Below, one piece after another: positions 1 through 8,064 of a stretch of 35,885 nucleotides of DNA. Location of the stretch: assembly GCF_003112455.1 (NCBI RefSeq), contig NZ_BDQX01000163.1, positions 180,362-216,246 of the forward strand, read 5' to 3'. The DNA is from Paenibacillus agaridevorans. Lineage in GTDB: Bacteria; Bacillota; Bacilli; Paenibacillales; Paenibacillaceae. Position numbers and translations under genes: made by a program. A model generated the notes under the pieces. That model did not search any database. It worked only from the letters and a program-made list of their open reading frames with translations, and was not told the DNA's origin. Numbering within the stretch: the first letter of the stretch is position 1; the number at the start of each line of letters is the position of its first letter.

Positions 1-102
1 CCCCGCGTTGGATTTATTGCCGCCATTATTAGACGTACAACCAACAAGCATTGCTACTGCCAATACCATGACGAACACAAGAGAATAAGATTTTTTGACC
101 AT
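1..102 (-). CDS. Lipoprotein N-terminus, probable sugar-binding protein (partial)
   Basis: Only the first 34 codons are present; the gene continues off the left edge. The ATG at 102 is preceded by a strong GGGAGG ribosome site. The product starts with Lys-Lys, a hydrophobic stretch and a lipobox (Leu-Val-Gly-Cys, Cys22), followed by a polar Asn/Gly/Ser linker. This is the usual start of a lipid-anchored solute-binding protein in Gram-positive bacteria. It lies 83 bases downstream of the GH2 gene on the same strand, so it probably belongs to the LacI-GH2 unit. The binding-protein role is inferred from the signal sequence and neighbours; the domain itself is outside the window. Confidence 0.75.
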   Translation of the reverse strand, partial: MVKKSYSLVFVMVLAVAMLVGCTSNNGGNKSNAG

Positions 103-119
103 TGAACTGCCTCCCTTTT

Positions 120-137
120 TTTAGTTTGTTCACTAAA
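120..137 (-). other. Small hairpin ahead of the lipoprotein ribosome site
   Basis: TTTAGT and ACTAAA (6-bp arms, 6-base loop) sit just upstream of the GGGAGG site of the partial lipoprotein gene, in the GH2-lipoprotein gap. There is no T-run to make it a terminator on the minus strand. It may affect mRNA processing or translation; its significance is uncertain because the stem is short and A/T-rich. Confidence 0.3.
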
Positions 138-185
138 TCATTTGTTACTTTCAAGCCACTCATCAGAACGACTGTTGCAGATATC

Positions 186-2753
186 TCACCTCCCGGCAGA
201 ATGTATCGTCTTGAAATAAATCGAGGACGGATCAACTGGGTCACTGCCCCAAGAGTGTCTTTCTACTTCGAATTGAAGCCTCTCACCGGCAAACAGCACC
301 GAATAATTTTGTTCGCTGAATAAAATTTTTTCGATCCCTCCATCCATGTATGCGGCTACGATATATAAGGCAGGTATTGGACCCGTGTTAACAACCTCAT
401 ATACTTCAATTGCGTCGTGCCCGCTATTCCTTACATGACTCCAGCTTAAATCTGCCGATGGAGCTCTTAGCCAGTCAGAGAAATAATGACTTTTTTTGGT
501 GGAGAACAAATAGGTATTCGATTCCAAATTATAAGGATTATTACTTTTATAGCTTTCTCCTATGAAGGATCCTGATAATCGGACGATGACAATTCCCTCG
601 GACATTGTGGAAACATCCCAATCAAGTGTATCTAATTTAGTCGAGGTATTACTGTGGATAGAATGACAGCCCTGTTGGATGTGAAACCTATCTCCTTGTG
701 GACTTATGCATTCTATTGTCCAGTTCAGCTCGCCTTGCTCAAAACTATTATGGAAATACAACTCTGGGTAGAAAGGTGTATTTGAATCGATGATCAACTG
801 ATCATATTTCAAGGATAGATGCTGGTTTGCAAATGCTTTTCGCACCCAATAATACGCCATTTTAGGTTGGTGATAATAGTCAATCACGCTTGTGCAAGAT
901 ACGTTTGGAAAGGGCTCATTGAATTGCCATACGATACTTCCGCTATTCCGGTACTTTCGGCGTCGATTTGCCTCCAATGCATAACGGAGTCCTTCGGCTT
1001 GCGTCCATTGACTCGCTACGACAAATTCCTGCAGGTCATTGATACCGCCGAACATCTCATCCTCACGATCCTTGGTGCACCACCATTCGCCGTGATGTCT
1101 CCAAACATCGTTTTCTTGCATCGTTTGCACTTTTTGTTCAGCTTTACTGAGGAAACGCAGTATGGAAGCGTACGAAGCAAGTCCATCGACGCCAAATTCG
1201 CTGTGAAGCAGACTATCGGAACCGTTGTAAAGCCTGTATTGCTCCACAGGACCGGCATATTTCCAAGGACCATGCACATCGTAGTTTTTGCCGGGATGAT
1301 CAAGCGATAAGAATTCATTCGGCCCAGAAGCCGAGGTAGGCAAGAAGTATCTGTGAGGATCTAGCTGTTGCACCATGCTTTGAAGCAAAGCAATGTTCTT
1401 GTCCTTAACCGTAGAAGGTATGCCGTGCTCGTCTCGCAGTTCATTCCCGCCGCTCCAACAGGCCAATGAGATATGATTGCGCTTTCTTGTTATTGCCGAA
1501 TAAGCCGCGCGCTCCAGCATTTTCATAAATCCAGGTTTCTGAGAAGGAATGTTGTCTATACCGGAGCTGGACTGAATAAATTCTTGCCAGATTAGAATGC
1601 CGTGCTCATCGCACAACTCATAAAAAATATCCTTTTCGATTAAGCCACCGCCCCATACACGAACGAGATTGACGTTTGCTTTCTTAAGCTTTAGAACGAT
1701 ATCCTCATATCTATCGTTCGTCACTGCGCCATACATCATATCTAGCGGGGTTAGATTCATTCCTTTAATGTACATGCGTGACGAGTTAATGAATACGGAA
1801 TAAGGAAAGGCATCTGCTGGAGCCTCCTCATTCGGTATCCATTCCAAGCAATGAAATCCCGTTCTGCCCATCCATTCGTCGATCAGCTCGCCATCCTGAT
1901 AAAGAGTGACTTTAACCTGATACAACGGCTGCTCCCCCAAGCCGTTAGGATACCATAAAGATATATTCGGAACGGCCATATCGATCTCAAAGCTGCCGGA
2001 TTGCTGTACAAAGGCCTCCCACTTGCCTAATCTTTCACCATTATGTACAACTTCGGCAATCGCAACCCATTCATCGGACGGATGAACGGAGGCGGAAGCC
2101 GGACCCTTTAATGCTCCGTACCAGCGAATGTTGCCCGTTTGTTCCTCGAATGAGGTTGTTAATCGAACCTCTCCCCAATAAGCGGATTTGATCACTTTCA
2201 CATAAACATCATCCCATAGTCCGATCGGAACCAATCTGGTGGAGAAATCCCATTTGTAATTAAATCGGCTTTTCTGCGTGTGCGTTTCTGACGTGTATCC
2301 GATTTGTCCCATCTCATCAGGTGCGTGCTCGAACAAAACAGTCAGTTCGTTATCCTTCTGGCAAAGGTCAGAGCCAATGGTTAACTCAACCGGTTCAAAC
2401 ATGCCTTCATGCGTAGCGAGAAAATGACCATTGAAATAAAAATGCGCTTTATAATCGATTCCTTTGAAAATGAGAAGAATACTTTCGTCCGGTGCAACAG
2501 AAATCGAAAAATGAGTCCGATACATCCACCACCGATTTTCAACCCATTCGCATTTCAAACTGTTCATATCCTTATAGGGATCTTCAATCCAGCCGGCTTT
2601 CCATAAATCATTTTGTACACAGCCAGGCACCTTAGCAGGAAGCCAATCCGTCATTCCCATCAGCTCCTGTTGCGTCTCCAAGCTGTTGCCGAGTAATGGT
2701 ACATAAGGATAGAAGCCCTTCAACTTCCATTCAACAAGTTTCAGAAACCTCAA
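186..2753 (-). CDS. GH2 beta-mannosidase-like glycoside hydrolase
   Basis: This is a family 2 retaining glycosidase, most like beta-mannosidases, which release terminal beta-mannose from oligosaccharides. The N-terminal sugar-binding domain is followed by an immunoglobulin-like domain and a TIM barrel. Numbering from the chosen start, the barrel has the VRVWGGG motif (about 365), the acid/base in GGNELRDE (Glu438) and the nucleophile in HSEFG (Glu519). A late motif, WQFNEPFPN then IDYYHQPK, is typical of the mannosidase branch. The open frame can begin at ATG 2777, but that start has a weak ribosome site. An AGGAGG inside the frame lies 8 bases before TTG 2753, which gives the usual family N-terminus (855 aa). 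No signal peptide is seen, so it is probably cytoplasmic. Other GH2 activities cannot be excluded. Confidence 0.88.
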   Translation of the reverse strand: MRFLKLVEWKLKGFYPYVPLLGNSLETQQELMGMTDWLPAKVPGCVQNDLWKAGWIEDPYKDMNSLKCEWVENRWWMYRTHFSISVAPDESILLIFKGIDYKAHFYFNGHFLATHEGMFEPVELTIGSDLCQKDNELTVLFEHAPDEMGQIGYTSETHTQKSRFNYKWDFSTRLVPIGLWDDVYVKVIKSAYWGEVRLTTSFEEQTGNIRWYGALKGPASASVHPSDEWVAIAEVVHNGERLGKWEAFVQQSGSFEIDMAVPNISLWYPNGLGEQPLYQVKVTLYQDGELIDEWMGRTGFHCLEWIPNEEAPADAFPYSVFINSSRMYIKGMNLTPLDMMYGAVTNDRYEDIVLKLKKANVNLVRVWGGGLIEKDIFYELCDEHGILIWQEFIQSSSGIDNIPSQKPGFMKMLERAAYSAITRKRNHISLACWSGGNELRDEHGIPSTVKDKNIALLQSMVQQLDPHRYFLPTSASGPNEFLSLDHPGKNYDVHGPWKYAGPVEQYRLYNGSDSLLHSEFGVDGLASYASILRFLSKAEQKVQTMQENDVWRHHGEWWCTKDREDEMFGGINDLQEFVVASQWTQAEGLRYALEANRRRKYRNSGSIVWQFNEPFPNVSCTSVIDYYHQPKMAYYWVRKAFANQHLSLKYDQLIIDSNTPFYPELYFHNSFEQGELNWTIECISPQGDRFHIQQGCHSIHSNTSTKLDTLDWDVSTMSEGIVIVRLSGSFIGESYKSNNPYNLESNTYLFSTKKSHYFSDWLRAPSADLSWSHVRNSGHDAIEVYEVVNTGPIPALYIVAAYMDGGIEKILFSEQNYSVLFAGERLQFEVERHSWGSDPVDPSSIYFKTIHSAGR

Positions 2754-2814
2754 ATGTAGGAACCTCCTGTTAGTCATATCCGTTTGATCACTTCTTGCAA
2801 TTCCATTTGCTAAT

Positions 2815-2847
2815 CAAACTATAATCTGAAAAACAGTAGTTTGTCAA
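2815..2847 (-). promoter_or_regulatory. SigA-type promoter with overlapping dyad, likely LacI-family operator
   Basis: On the minus strand there is a perfect -35 TTGACA (2842-2847), an 18-base spacer and -10 TATAGT (2818-2823), ahead of the GH2 gene. A 7-bp inverted repeat, CAAACTA (2815-2821) and TAGTTTG (2837-2843), overlaps both boxes. A repressor bound here would block RNA polymerase. The adjacent LacI-family gene is the obvious candidate regulator (inference). Confidence 0.65.
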
Positions 2848-2864
2848 TAAATATTTCAATAAAT

Positions 2865-3932
2865 TTAATAAACTTCTTGAATATTATCTCGTTTTTCATT
2901 CAACATTTTGACCGTTTTTCTTTCAACTATTTTCACAACAAGCTGTTGTTTTTCAGAAACGCCATTATCATATTCGATTCTACGGAGCAGCATCTGACTG
3001 GCTCTCTCTCCCATGAGACTTTTGTGCGGCTCAATAGAAGTTAGAGGCGTTACACTCATCTCGCATTTACTTACATTGTCGAACCCCATAATAGACATTC
3101 CGTCCGGGCATGTGATACCAAGCTGATCCATTGCCTGCAATACAACAAAGGCAATCGGGTCATTCGCGCAGAAAAGCGCATCCGGGCGTTCTTCGGCCTC
3201 TAGACAATTTTTAATCTCTTCGTATGCAACAGGAATATTGTTGAAATCCACATCACCAGAAAAAACGGACAGCTTTATCCCTTCTCCCGCTTCGCTCCTG
3301 TATTGCTCGACAGCAGCGGCAAAGCCTCTGTACCGCTCTCTAAAGGTCCACGAGTAATCGAGATTTCCAATAAATCCGAGATTACGATGGCCATGCTTTA
3401 TCATATGACGAGCCGCTTCGAAGCCGCCCCCATAATTATCTGCATATACAAGATCTACATTTAGATCATGATAGTCCGAATCAATCAATACAAGAGGCAA
3501 CCCTGCTGCAATAACGGATAATATGATCGGCCTGGGTATCCGTCCGAGTATAATGACGCCATCGACTTTATGTTCTGTTATGCTTAACGGCAACGATGCG
3601 CCTTTCTCGGCCTGAGTATCAATTCCCGAAAACATGACACTGTAGCCATTACGGCTCATTTCTACTTCTATGCTCTTTAATATGACTCCCCAATAATCAA
3701 AATCACCTACGTCCTCGCGAGGAAGCAATACAGCCACATTGCCTGTCTTATCTGTCGCTTCTTGAGGGACGCCTTTTTTGAAACGATAGCCCATTCGAAT
3801 GGCTGCAGCTCTGACCTTATCTTTCGTATCTTCGCTGATTCCATGTGATCCGCTTAACGCTTTGGAAACCAATGACTTCGAAATGCCTAATTCCGCGGCG
3901 ATATCTTCCATCGTTACTTTTTTTAATTTCAC
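2865..3932 (-). CDS. LacI-family transcriptional regulator
   Basis: This 355-aa protein has the LacI architecture. An N-terminal helix-turn-helix and hinge occupy about residues 5-55 (VTMEDIAAELGISKSLVSKA), followed by a periplasmic-binding-protein-like effector domain. Family landmarks include VDGVIILGR in the first lobe and PDALFCANDPIA in the second. The start is GTG 3932, with a GAGAG-type ribosome site about 13 bases upstream; translation at the helix-turn-helix fits this start. It probably represses the GH2-lipoprotein unit 88 bases downstream, in response to a sugar. The sugar cannot be read from the sequence. Confidence 0.92.
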   Translation of the reverse strand: MKLKKVTMEDIAAELGISKSLVSKALSGSHGISEDTKDKVRAAAIRMGYRFKKGVPQEATDKTGNVAVLLPREDVGDFDYWGVILKSIEVEMSRNGYSVMFSGIDTQAEKGASLPLSITEHKVDGVIILGRIPRPIILSVIAAGLPLVLIDSDYHDLNVDLVYADNYGGGFEAARHMIKHGHRNLGFIGNLDYSWTFRERYRGFAAAVEQYRSEAGEGIKLSVFSGDVDFNNIPVAYEEIKNCLEAEERPDALFCANDPIAFVVLQAMDQLGITCPDGMSIMGFDNVSKCEMSVTPLTSIEPHKSLMGERASQMLLRRIEYDNGVSEKQQLVVKIVERKTVKMLNEKRDNIQEVY

Positions 3933-3936
3933 TTTG

Positions 3937-3968
3937 TATCAACTTCTCTCTATTTATTATCAACTTCT
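3937..3968 (-). repeat. 11-bp direct repeat in the LacI-regulator leader
   Basis: The word TATCAACTTCT occurs at 3937-3947 and 3958-3968 on the plus strand, exactly 21 bp apart (two helix turns). A related AAGTTGA lies at 4006-4012. The repeats lie between the putative promoter and the GTG start. They could be an autoregulatory protein site, or a chance repeat in A/T-rich DNA. Confidence 0.35.
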
Positions 3969-3971
3969 TTA

Positions 3972-4000
3972 ATAATAATAGAAACTTTATTCATCTTCAA
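3972..4000 (-). promoter_or_regulatory. Putative SigA promoter of the LacI regulator
   Basis: On the minus strand, TTGAAG (3995-4000), a 17-base spacer and TATTAT (3972-3977) make a good vegetative promoter about 40 bases ahead of the GTG start. A weaker alternative, TTCAAC with TAAAGT, lies slightly upstream. The DNA is very A/T-rich, so chance matches are possible. Confidence 0.45.
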
Positions 4001-4100
4001 TAAAAAGTTGAATTTTTAAAAACTCCAGAAAGGGAATAGTACAAATCCTCTATTCATAAAGTACTCTTAAAGATCATGTTTTAAAAGGGAGAGGCTGCCG

Positions 4101-4901
4101 TTGTTAGATCAGTCATTTGTTGCTCGTTCATTAGAAGAAATTCGGTTTTGGTCCCGAATTATGAAAGAGCATTCTCTTTTTCTTAAACTAGGGTTTCGTT
4201 GTGATGATACCCAATTAATTAATGAAGCCAATCATTTTTATGCCATTTTTGAAGCAATCGAAAATAAATCCAATGCATTTAACATTGGAACAGATCCCTC
4301 TGTCATTAAAAGATTCAACGAAGAAGTACACATAGCTGTTTCTTATATTTGGGCCTTTAAACGAAAAGTGCTCGGTTTAATACTAAGGTGCCAACTTCCT
4401 GGTGCAAACAACTTCCCCTTGTTGGTTGATCATGTTAGCAGAGAAGCAAATTATTTTAGAAATCGGTTATCGGAATTAAATGCCGGCAGGTTGGAGCCTC
4501 TTCCTGATGCTATTATTGACGAGAACGTATTCTTTTTAAGAATTATGGCCGATCACGCTAAATTTATAAGCCACTTGCTTGATCCTTCCGAGCGCCAACT
4601 AGTGGAACAAGCAAATAATTTTAGCCAGGAATTTGACACATTGCTGTATCAAGCAAGAGACTTGGAATCGATGCGTCCAGAATCGCAAACGCTTCCTCTG
4701 CTTGACCAATTTTTAGATCAAAACAAGGTGTCGGTTAAATCGCTTCGCGACTTCAAAAAAACAGCCAGAGACATGATCGAAGCCTGCCGTATAAAAAGTA
4801 TCATTCATCCGTTATTGGCGGACCATGTATTTCGAGAAGCCGAACACTTCCTTGTTATTATCGATATGTTTGAAAATAGTTTAACAGGTAATTCTGCTTA
4901 A
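4101..4901 (+). CDS. DUF2935 family helical protein
   Basis: This 266-aa protein matches the DUF2935 pattern: two similar all-alpha halves. The first begins around residues 10-40 (EEIRFWSRIMKEHSLFLKLG) and the second near residue 145 (FFLRIMADHAKFISHLL). Conserved Glu/His residues and HVxREAxxF-type segments recur, which suggests a duplicated four-helix bundle that might bind metal (inference). The family is common in Bacillales and its function is unknown. The start is TTG 4101, with GGGAGAGG 6 bases upstream. It is divergent from the LacI gene and ends in a clear terminator, so it is a single-gene unit with no evident link to sugar use. Confidence 0.82.
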   Translation: MLDQSFVARSLEEIRFWSRIMKEHSLFLKLGFRCDDTQLINEANHFYAIFEAIENKSNAFNIGTDPSVIKRFNEEVHIAVSYIWAFKRKVLGLILRCQLPGANNFPLLVDHVSREANYFRNRLSELNAGRLEPLPDAIIDENVFFLRIMADHAKFISHLLDPSERQLVEQANNFSQEFDTLLYQARDLESMRPESQTLPLLDQFLDQNKVSVKSLRDFKKTARDMIEACRIKSIIHPLLADHVFREAEHFLVIIDMFENSLTGNSA

Positions 4902-4946
4902 TATTTGAATCGTTAAAAACAGTTATGCAGTTTCGGTTCCTCAAAC

Positions 4947-4997
4947 AAAACGCGTATTAAAGGATAGCCTTAAGCCATCCATTAATACGCGTTTTTT
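4947..4997. terminator. Bidirectional rho-independent terminator
   Basis: A 14-bp perfect outer stem (4947-4960 with 4982-4995, core AACGCGTATTAA) is extended inwards by AGGATAGCC/AGCCATCC pairing. A T-run follows on the plus strand (4992-4997), and the left arm begins with a run of A, so it also works on the minus strand. It separates the convergent DUF2935 and sulfatase genes. Confidence 0.85.
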
Positions 4998-5013
4998 CGA
5001 TATGAACTGATAA

Positions 5014-6501
5014 TTAATTGATTTGAAAATCGGCCACGCCCTTCGACAGATTGAATTGCCGAATCCGGGCAAGCGGGCGGGCAACAAATGGAAAGCTTCG
5101 GAATTCCCCGTCCAACATTGCTAGGGCAAGTGATTTATGTCGAGTCATTTCCTCCAAAGCAGCACATCGCATCTCTTCAACTATAGCAGGAAAATCGGCG
5201 CTTCGTTCATTCAACTCGTTCGGATCGTTCCGCAAGTTGAACAACTGCACTCTTCCCCCATTCGCCATGTAGATGAGCTTCCAATCCATATGACGCACCA
5301 TGATCTTGAAGGTGGCGCTACCGGGCTTGCCGTACCATCCAAACAGGTGGATTCTGGGCTGAGCCTTCTCCAGCTCACAACCCAAAACGTCATAGCCGTC
5401 TCTCGTTTCCATGCTTCCGGCGGCATAAGTGGCGATCGCGAATATATCGGTCAGGCAAACAAGTTCGTCACGCCGTTCTCCCTTCGGAAGTCTGGCCGGC
5501 CAACTGATTAAATAAGGTACCCGGGTCGATGCTTCGAAGAAACTTTCCTTCTGCCACGCATGATGGTCGCCCATATGGTCGCCATGGTCGCTAAAGAACA
5601 CTATGAGCGTTTCGTCCCCATCGGGCCTGCTGTCGACCGCATCGAGAATACGTCCAATACATTGATCGATATACGTTATTTCTCCGTAATAACGCGCTTT
5701 TAAGGCGCGAGCCCGCGGATCATCGATATCCTCCGCCCAAATCAGATGATTCATCCATGGCAGCTGTTCATCCATAAAGTCTACTTCGAGCTCGCCTCTT
5801 ACCGGATTCGGCATTGCGTCCGGATTGTACATCCGATTAAACGGCACCGGGGGAGCTAGTGGCGGATGAGGTCCGATAAAGGAAACGAATCCGAAATAAG
5901 GGCGGCTATCTTCGGACTGGATCTGCTTGACCGCCTCATCAGCCGCCCATGCTTCAACCGTTATTTCCGCCGGAACCGGACTCGTTTGAGGCATGTAATA
6001 CATCTCCGTTCGTTCCCCGTGCAGTTGCTCGATATGTGCGTAGGCCGGATGCTGATTCATGATGAATCTCGCATAGTCGTCTCCTTCAGCCTGCTCTTCT
6101 GTATCAAACAGTTCCTCGCTCCGAATCTGTACTTCATATCCGAGATCTTCGTTCCAGGGATCCGTATGAAATTTGCCTATTCCGAAAGTCCGGTAGCCTA
6201 AGGCGCTCATCGTACGGGGCAAATATGCCCCGCACCGCTCTTCGTGATTACTCGGCTGCTCCTCCGTCAGACACAGACCTCCGTTATCGTAATAACCCGT
6301 TTGGTACGGCTCGCGCCCTGTCCGAATCGTATAACGGGCGGGCATGCATACGGGACATGTAGAATAGGCGTTGTCGTAGGTCAATCCGCGCCGCATGAGC
6401 CGATCCAGATTAGGCGTGCGGACGATGCCGTTGCCATAAGCGCCGATGGCGTCCGCTCTCAGCTGATCGCACATAATAAGAAGTACGTTAGGCTGCTTCA
6501 T
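5014..6501 (-). CDS. Type I (Cys-type) sulfatase
   Basis: This 495-aa alkaline-phosphatase-fold (S1) sulfatase hydrolyses a sulfate ester from a sugar. It shows the N-terminal metal site (Asp12 in MCDQ) and the formylglycine motif CMPAR (Cys52, Arg56). It also shows a GKFHTD segment (Lys110, His112), His212 in GPHPP, and the second metal site SDHGD (Asp305, His306). Cys52 must be converted to formylglycine by a separate enzyme that is not in the window. No signal peptide is visible, so it is predicted cytoplasmic. It is the last gene of the YesN-YesM-permease-SBP unit, 22 bases after the SBP gene, with a GGAG ribosome site. The linkage it cleaves is unknown. Confidence 0.93.
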   Translation of the reverse strand: MKQPNVLLIMCDQLRADAIGAYGNGIVRTPNLDRLMRRGLTYDNAYSTCPVCMPARYTIRTGREPYQTGYYDNGGLCLTEEQPSNHEERCGAYLPRTMSALGYRTFGIGKFHTDPWNEDLGYEVQIRSEELFDTEEQAEGDDYARFIMNQHPAYAHIEQLHGERTEMYYMPQTSPVPAEITVEAWAADEAVKQIQSEDSRPYFGFVSFIGPHPPLAPPVPFNRMYNPDAMPNPVRGELEVDFMDEQLPWMNHLIWAEDIDDPRARALKARYYGEITYIDQCIGRILDAVDSRPDGDETLIVFFSDHGDHMGDHHAWQKESFFEASTRVPYLISWPARLPKGERRDELVCLTDIFAIATYAAGSMETRDGYDVLGCELEKAQPRIHLFGWYGKPGSATFKIMVRHMDWKLIYMANGGRVQLFNLRNDPNELNERSADFPAIVEEMRCAALEEMTRHKSLALAMLDGEFRSFPFVARPLARIRQFNLSKGVADFQIN

Positions 6502-6523
6502 AGCGATATCACTCCATTCTCTG

Positions 6524-7972
6524 CTACTCCTGCTTCATGCCGTAATTGTTCGCTTCCGACCAATTATTTGTTTTCTTTGCATTCTCCATGCCTTTGTTCC
6601 ACTCCGCGTTCAGTTCTTCGGTCAACTTGACGGTATCCACCGATCCGCCCAAATAAAGCTGCATCGACTTGATCAAGAAATCCGAAAATTCTTTGATCGT
6701 GGCCGGACCCGTATAGTTAGCACGGCGAATATCTTCGTTCTGAATGACAAAACCTTTCAGCTTCTCAGGGAGTTCGGCATTCGTAATCGTCGGCAAGTAG
6801 CTGAGAGTCTCGCCCAAGTAGCCTTGAATTTCAGGCGAAGTCAGATACTGAATAAGATCCACGGAAGCGTCAAGCTTTTCGCCTGTAGCAGATGTGGAAA
6901 TCGCCCATGATTCGTTCGCCGCGCCGCCTAACATGACGGACTTCTCCATTGCATCCGGAAATTGCGCTTTCGTAATATACGGAATCGGGAAGCCTCCATA
7001 TTCGAAGTCCCTTCCTTCCATGTCTTCAACAAGCGTCAAGTTGGCCGAGTTGAAGATTAGCATGGCTGTTTTTCCTGTCAGCCACAATTGCTCGGCTGTC
7101 TTTTCGTCGATACCGTTAAAGTCGGAGTTCCAATACTGCGAAAAATCTTTAAACAGCTCCAGCCCGTCGCTGAAAGGAGGTTTTGAGTAGTTAATCAAAC
7201 CAAGATCGGTTGCTCGCGCCAACTCGTTTTTCGTAATCATATTGTCGCCGTCGGTATCCATCTGCTTGCGAAGCGGTTCGTCCAATTGTCCAAAGATGGA
7301 GGTGAGAAACCAGCTAATATGGCTGTTGGATTGACCCGACATGGCAATCGGCGTAATCCCGGCATCTTTTAATTTTTTTGACACTTCCATAAATTCCGGC
7401 CATGTCTCAGGCGCCTTCTCGATTCCCGCCTGGTCGAACAACTCTTGATTGTACAGCACCCGGATCATCGCGGTGAACGCGGGAGCGGAGTTAATGATGC
7501 CGTTAGCCGGATTGATGCTATCCTTGTAGAACGACTCGATAAACGTGTCTTTCCAAGGCTTGCCCGGGTTGTATGGCGACTCCTTCTCCAGATGAGGACC
7601 CAGGTCGATTACCTGTTCCTTGGTGTAATCTTCCCAAACCCACGCCATTCGCGTTGTCACCACTTCAGGCATGCTTCCCGCAGCTTGTTGAGTAACCATC
7701 CAGGTCCTATAATTGCTATCGGGAACGAACACGAGCTCGACTTCATGACCTGTTAGCGCCTTGTAATCGTTGAATATTTTTTTGTACGTCGCTTCAACCT
7801 TTTGAGCGGTTGCGAATTCCGCCCCCCAATAAGCAACTTTCAGCTTTGTGCCGGATGGCGCCAGACTGCTGTTGGAACCGCCCTCATTTTTGCTGCTGCC
7901 GCATGCCGCCAGCATCGATATCACCATAATTAAGCTGATCATAACAAAGCCGATTTTGTAATTTTTGCGCAT
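6524..7972 (-). CDS. Sugar ABC transporter solute-binding lipoprotein with EF-hand-like loop
   Basis: This 482-aa family 1 (MalE/UgpB-like) binding protein has a lipoprotein signal ending at Leu-Ala-Ala-Cys (Cys24) and a Ser/Asn-rich linker. It would hold a carbohydrate at the outer membrane face and deliver it to the two permeases encoded just upstream. Residues 239-250 form a complete EF-hand-type loop (DTDGDNMITKNE, Asp at 1, 3 and 5, Glu at 12). EF-hand-like calcium sites are known in some oligosaccharide-binding proteins such as alginate-binding AlgQ2 of Sphingomonas. The start is ATG 7972, with GGGAGGG upstream. Position after the permeases and before a sulfatase suggests a sulfated or acidic ligand (inference). 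Confidence 0.92.
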   Translation of the reverse strand: MRKNYKIGFVMISLIMVISMLAACGSSKNEGGSNSSLAPSGTKLKVAYWGAEFATAQKVEATYKKIFNDYKALTGHEVELVFVPDSNYRTWMVTQQAAGSMPEVVTTRMAWVWEDYTKEQVIDLGPHLEKESPYNPGKPWKDTFIESFYKDSINPANGIINSAPAFTAMIRVLYNQELFDQAGIEKAPETWPEFMEVSKKLKDAGITPIAMSGQSNSHISWFLTSIFGQLDEPLRKQMDTDGDNMITKNELARATDLGLINYSKPPFSDGLELFKDFSQYWNSDFNGIDEKTAEQLWLTGKTAMLIFNSANLTLVEDMEGRDFEYGGFPIPYITKAQFPDAMEKSVMLGGAANESWAISTSATGEKLDASVDLIQYLTSPEIQGYLGETLSYLPTITNAELPEKLKGFVIQNEDIRRANYTGPATIKEFSDFLIKSMQLYLGGSVDTVKLTEELNAEWNKGMENAKKTNNWSEANNYGMKQE

Positions 7973-8064
7973 AATGCTGTAACCCTCCCAGTTTTTTTAA
8001 GTTTGCGATACTTACTCTATATAAACCTCCACGAATGTCGTCTCTTTCGAGGAGGATCATACGA

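Noticed and set aside
819..1310. A 163-codon plus-strand open frame
   Set aside because: It lies wholly antisense to the GH2 gene, which has clear catalytic motifs, and its translation resembles no family. It is a shadow frame.
7973..8064. Hairpin in the permease-SBP gap (CCTCC/GGAGG)
   Set aside because: The stem is 5 bp with a long loop and no T-run, and probably reflects ribosome-site-like sequence by chance.
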